Shown piece by piece: positions 6,142 through 7,994 of a stretch of DNA of 7,994 nt. The DNA is from Clostridiaceae bacterium (lineage in GTDB: Bacteria; Bacillota; Clostridia; Saccharofermentanales; UBA5734), in contig JAAYBY010000146.1 in the NCBI GenBank assembly GCA_012729935.1, forward strand, positions 1 through 7,994, given 5' to 3'. The notes below the pieces were generated by a model that saw only the letters and a program-made list of their open reading frames with translations, had not been told where the DNA came from and did not search any database. Every line of letters begins with the position of its first letter. The first letter of the stretch is position 1. The translations under genes and the position numbers were made by a program.

Positions 6142-6149
6142 TGAGGTGA
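6142..6149 (+). promoter_or_regulatory. Ribosome binding site of abiEi, decides the start
   Basis: TGAGGTGA lies 5 nt before ATG 6155. The in-frame GTG at 6146 is inside this sequence, so it is not the likely start. Confidence 0.8.
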
Positions 6150-6154
6150 AATTA

Positions 6155-6916
6155 ATGAAATACTATAGCGAGTTGCTTAAGTTAGGGCTGTTTACAAAAG
6201 AAGATATCAACCAGCTTGCAGGAAACCAGGATACAGCGAAATCAATTTTGCGAAGCGCCCTTCATAATGGCTACATCGAACGATTACGGCATAACTACTA
6301 TGCTGTGAAAAGCTTAGAAACCGGGCAGGCAATTCCGAACCGGTTTGCTATCGGTTCAAAGATTAATTCATCAGCATACATTTCACACCACACAGCCTTT
6401 GAATACTACGGGATGACCAACCAGGTCTTTAGCACCGTCTATATTTCATCGGCAATGAAATTCAAAGATTTTTTTCATGACGGTGTTAAGTACAAGTATT
6501 TATCATCCAAACAGAATTTCGGTATCATTAAGCCCGCTTCACATATCAAAGTTACGGATATGGAGCGTACAATCCTGGATAACATCAAGGACTTCACAAA
6601 AATCGGGGGCTTGGAAGAGCTGCTGCGCTGTTTATCCATGGTAACGGTAGCCGATGAAGAAAAACTGCTGTCATACCTTGCTGAATACAAAAATCAGTTT
6701 CTTTACCAAAAGGTGGGATACATTCTATCTCATTTTGAAAACATCAAATTGAGCCAAGCTTTTTTCAGCTTATGTAAACAGATGATTGGAAAGAGCAAGC
6801 GCTATTTTTATGACGGAATTCAATCTGAATCGCCAAAATACTATTCTGAATGGCAATTGTTCGCTCCTGGCGACCTGCTGAAGTTGCTTGATGAAGGCGG
6901 TGACGCGATTGTTTAG
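6155..6916 (+). CDS. abiEi: AbiEi-type antitoxin / autorepressor (type IV TA, abortive infection)
   Basis: A 253-residue protein resembling the AbiEi antitoxin family, often annotated as a transcriptional regulator of viral defence. In characterised AbiE systems this protein counteracts the AbiEii nucleotidyltransferase toxin without binding it and represses its own operon. Residues ~8-50 fit the N-terminal winged helix-turn-helix (GLFTKEDINQLAG ... NGYIERLRHNYYAV). The family's central and C-terminal domain shows SSAYISHHTAFEYYGM at 72-87 and TDMERTILDNI at 134-144. The length is normal and I see no lesion. Codon and base use are more AT-rich than in the hisS-lepA block, which suggests acquisition by transfer. 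The 3' end overlaps the toxin remnant. Since that toxin is broken, the gene may now act only as a DNA-binding regulator or as protection against related toxins. Confidence 0.85.
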   Translation: MKYYSELLKLGLFTKEDINQLAGNQDTAKSILRSALHNGYIERLRHNYYAVKSLETGQAIPNRFAIGSKINSSAYISHHTAFEYYGMTNQVFSTVYISSAMKFKDFFHDGVKYKYLSSKQNFGIIKPASHIKVTDMERTILDNIKDFTKIGGLEELLRCLSMVTVADEEKLLSYLAEYKNQFLYQKVGYILSHFENIKLSQAFFSLCKQMIGKSKRYFYDGIQSESPKYYSEWQLFAPGDLLKLLDEGGDAIV

Positions 6917-7384
6917 CTTAACCAAAGCAGAGTTGGCGGCTAAAGCTAATGAACTGAATTTTGTGCGGGATACCTTGGAGAAGGTACTTAGACCAGCTGA
7001 TATTCTTGACTATCTGAACACCAATTTGCTCACGAAAGATACGTTAGCCTTAAAGGGTGGCACATCTATAAATTTAACAATGTTTAATCTGCTCCGTCTC
7101 TCAGTTTTGCCGATTGAAATATTTGCGGGTAAAATTAATGCGCTTCTTAGCCGCGCAGCAGCCCGGGATCTATATGATATCTATAACATGATTCGTTACG
7201 GTTTGTTCAGAAAAAGCGAATTTGATTTGCTTCGTAAATCAGTGGTTTTCTATACGGCGATTTCACAGCAAGAAATACCGCAAATATATGATATAAACCA
7301 GAATTGCTCTTCGATGACAGTGATATTTTGAACCGAATCCGGCGACATCCGATGGTGCTTTGGAAAATGCAAGATAGAAAATAA
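6891..7384 (+). pseudogene. abiEii: AbiEii-type nucleotidyltransferase toxin, broken by two deletions
   Basis: Remnant of the toxin partner, in the nucleotidyltransferase AbiEii/AbiGii family (usually ~270-300 residues). The start is ATG 6891 or GTG 6900, both overlapping abiEi. Intact parts: the N-terminal helix (FSLTKAELAAKANELNFVRD), the NTase motif LKGGTSINL (residues 54-62), and the later PIEIFAGKINALLSRAAARDLYD segment (74-96). Lesion 1, near 7101-7110, joins LLRLSV directly to LPIEIFAGK in frame. Family members have here the metal-binding D-x-D strand just after RLSV and roughly 80-100 residues more. Lesion 2, near 7280-7295, is out of frame: the main frame stops at TGA 7329-7331. The typical C-terminus continues in another frame (YKPELLFDD ... 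HPMVLWKMQ) from 7292 to TAA 7382-7384. Loss of the catalytic aspartates makes toxicity very unlikely. The missing lengths come from my recall of the family, not from an alignment. Confidence 0.85.
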
Positions 7385-7400
7385 TGAAAGTGAGAGTGAG

Positions 7401-7435
7401 TTCGGGCGAAACCAAAATGGACTCGGACATCTGAG
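7401..7435. other. Small hairpins after the abiE remnant
   Basis: TTCG-GG-CGAA lies at 7401-7410, and CTCGG (7422-7426) faces CTGAG (7431-7435) with one G-T pair. No T-run follows either, so neither is a convincing terminator. I see no strong promoter for the next gene: TACAAT at 7449-7454 could be a -10, but no good -35 accompanies it. Confidence 0.25.
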
Positions 7436-7494
7436 TTAACACTATGTTTACAATTAGGTGTGTCAAAAGGTCCATGTCAATCGTTATTGCTAAT

Positions 7495-7500
7495 AGGAGG
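7495..7500 (+). promoter_or_regulatory. Ribosome binding site of the sigma factor gene
   Basis: AGGAGG lies 8 nt before ATG 7509, near-ideal sequence and spacing. Confidence 0.88.
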
Positions 7501-7508
7501 ACAAAGCC

Positions 7509-7994
7509 ATGGCTGACATAACCTCAACCAGTGTTCCGATAGACAATAGCATTGAACTGGACGAACTCATTCTGTCGATCGCCAATCAAGATCAGAAAGC
7601 ACTTCAAGTGCTTTACTGTCAATATCGTCGCAGTATTTTTGCTGTTGCCTATGCTGTAACACACGATCATCAGCTTTCTGAAGACGTGCTTCAGGATACA
7701 ATCATACGAATATGGGAAAACGCTTCAGATTATCGTCAAGGCAGTCGTGCAAAAGCTTGGATCCATGCGATTGCACGCAATCAATCCCTGGATATTATCC
7801 GGCAACGCAGCCATTCTGTTTCAATTGAGGATTTCGAGAACAAGCCAATTCCGGAACAACTCATAACCCGAATAGAGCCTGATGACCGAATGATGCTAGA
7901 AGCAGGTCTGAGCAGCCTAGATCATGATCAATCAATTATTTTCGTACTTAAAGCAATAGTCGGCTTAAGCCATTTGGAAATTTCAAAGATGCTC
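7509..7994 (+). CDS. ECF-family RNA polymerase sigma factor, 3' end cut by window
   Basis: The first 162 codons are visible and the frame is open to the last base. Residues ~34-100 match sigma-70 region 2: LYCQYRRSIFAVAYAVTHD, then SEDVLQDTIIRIWENASDY and the -10-recognition segment AWIHAIARNQSLDIIRQ (83-99). A linker of ~25 residues follows, then region 4 from ~126, with the start of its helix-turn-helix at VGLSHLEISKML (151-162), where the window ends. Spacing between regions 2 and 4, with no region 3, places it in the extracytoplasmic-function group. The N-terminal ~20 residues look unstructured. Such factors are usually followed by an anti-sigma gene, which would lie outside the window. 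The stimulus cannot be read from what is visible. The preceding 124 nt show no clear ECF-type autoregulatory promoter. Confidence 0.93.
   Translation, partial: MADITSTSVPIDNSIELDELILSIANQDQKALQVLYCQYRRSIFAVAYAVTHDHQLSEDVLQDTIIRIWENASDYRQGSRAKAWIHAIARNQSLDIIRQRSHSVSIEDFENKPIPEQLITRIEPDDRMMLEAGLSSLDHDQSIIFVLKAIVGLSHLEISKML

Larger units (their letters stand above)
5761..6154. other. Gene-free stretch of 394 nt with repeats and control sites
   Basis: No protein-coding gene is supported here on either strand. From left to right it contains three copies of a 19-bp repeat (5821-5899), a short CCCC/GGGG dyad at 5840-5850, a hairpin flanked by direct repeats (5946-6009), and the AT-rich three-dyad control region of the abiE remnant (6032-6132). 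Composition is clearly more AT-rich than the hisS-lepA block. It marks the change from core to accessory DNA. Confidence 0.7.

Noticed and set aside
6146..6154. abiEi start at GTG 6146
   Set aside because: The GTG is part of the GAGGTG ribosome binding site; ATG 6155 has proper spacing.
6891..7331. Functional 146-residue toxin
   Set aside because: The GGTS motif is present but the D-x-D strand is missing, and the conserved C-terminus lies in another frame.

Overview
The window looks like a Bacillota (Firmicutes) chromosome, probably from a clostridial-type lineage; I cannot name a genus. The pointers are the gene set hisS-aspS-lepB-lepA, the paired-cysteine insert in HisRS, a short single-pass Gram-positive-type signal peptidase I, and strong AGGAGG-type ribosome binding sites. 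All supported genes lie on the + strand.

Region 1 (1-5514) is a tight block of housekeeping genes. It holds histidyl-tRNA synthetase (5' end cut by the window edge), a bacterial-type aspartyl-tRNA synthetase, signal peptidase I overlapping the end of aspS, the ribosomal GTPase LepA/EF4, and a 62-residue single-pass membrane protein that starts 3 nt after lepA. Gaps are 33, -11, 53 and 3 nt. I see no intrinsic terminator between these genes, so co-transcription is likely.

Region 2 (5515-5760) holds a tRNA-Leu(UAG) gene with encoded CCA. It has its own near-consensus extended -10 promoter and is followed by a strong intrinsic terminator whose A-tract/T-tract stem could work in both directions.

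Region 3 (5761-7384) is more AT-rich and looks accessory. A 394-nt stretch without a gene carries three copies of a 19-bp repeat, a hairpin flanked by direct repeats, and then an unusually ordered control region. That control region has three dyad symmetries whose centres are exactly 31 bp apart, with two candidate promoters built around the outer two. It drives an intact AbiEi-type antitoxin/repressor gene. The overlapping AbiEii toxin gene is broken: an in-frame deletion has removed the middle of the nucleotidyltransferase domain, and a second lesion puts the C-terminal tail out of frame. This looks like a decayed type IV toxin-antitoxin (AbiE) module that keeps its antitoxin and operators.

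Region 4 (7385-7994) is a 124-nt spacer followed by the first 162 codons of an ECF-family RNA polymerase sigma factor, cut by the window edge inside the region-4 helix-turn-helix.

I found no complete novel system. The most interesting signals are the 31-bp-phased operator/promoter array and the way the toxin was lost while the antitoxin was kept.
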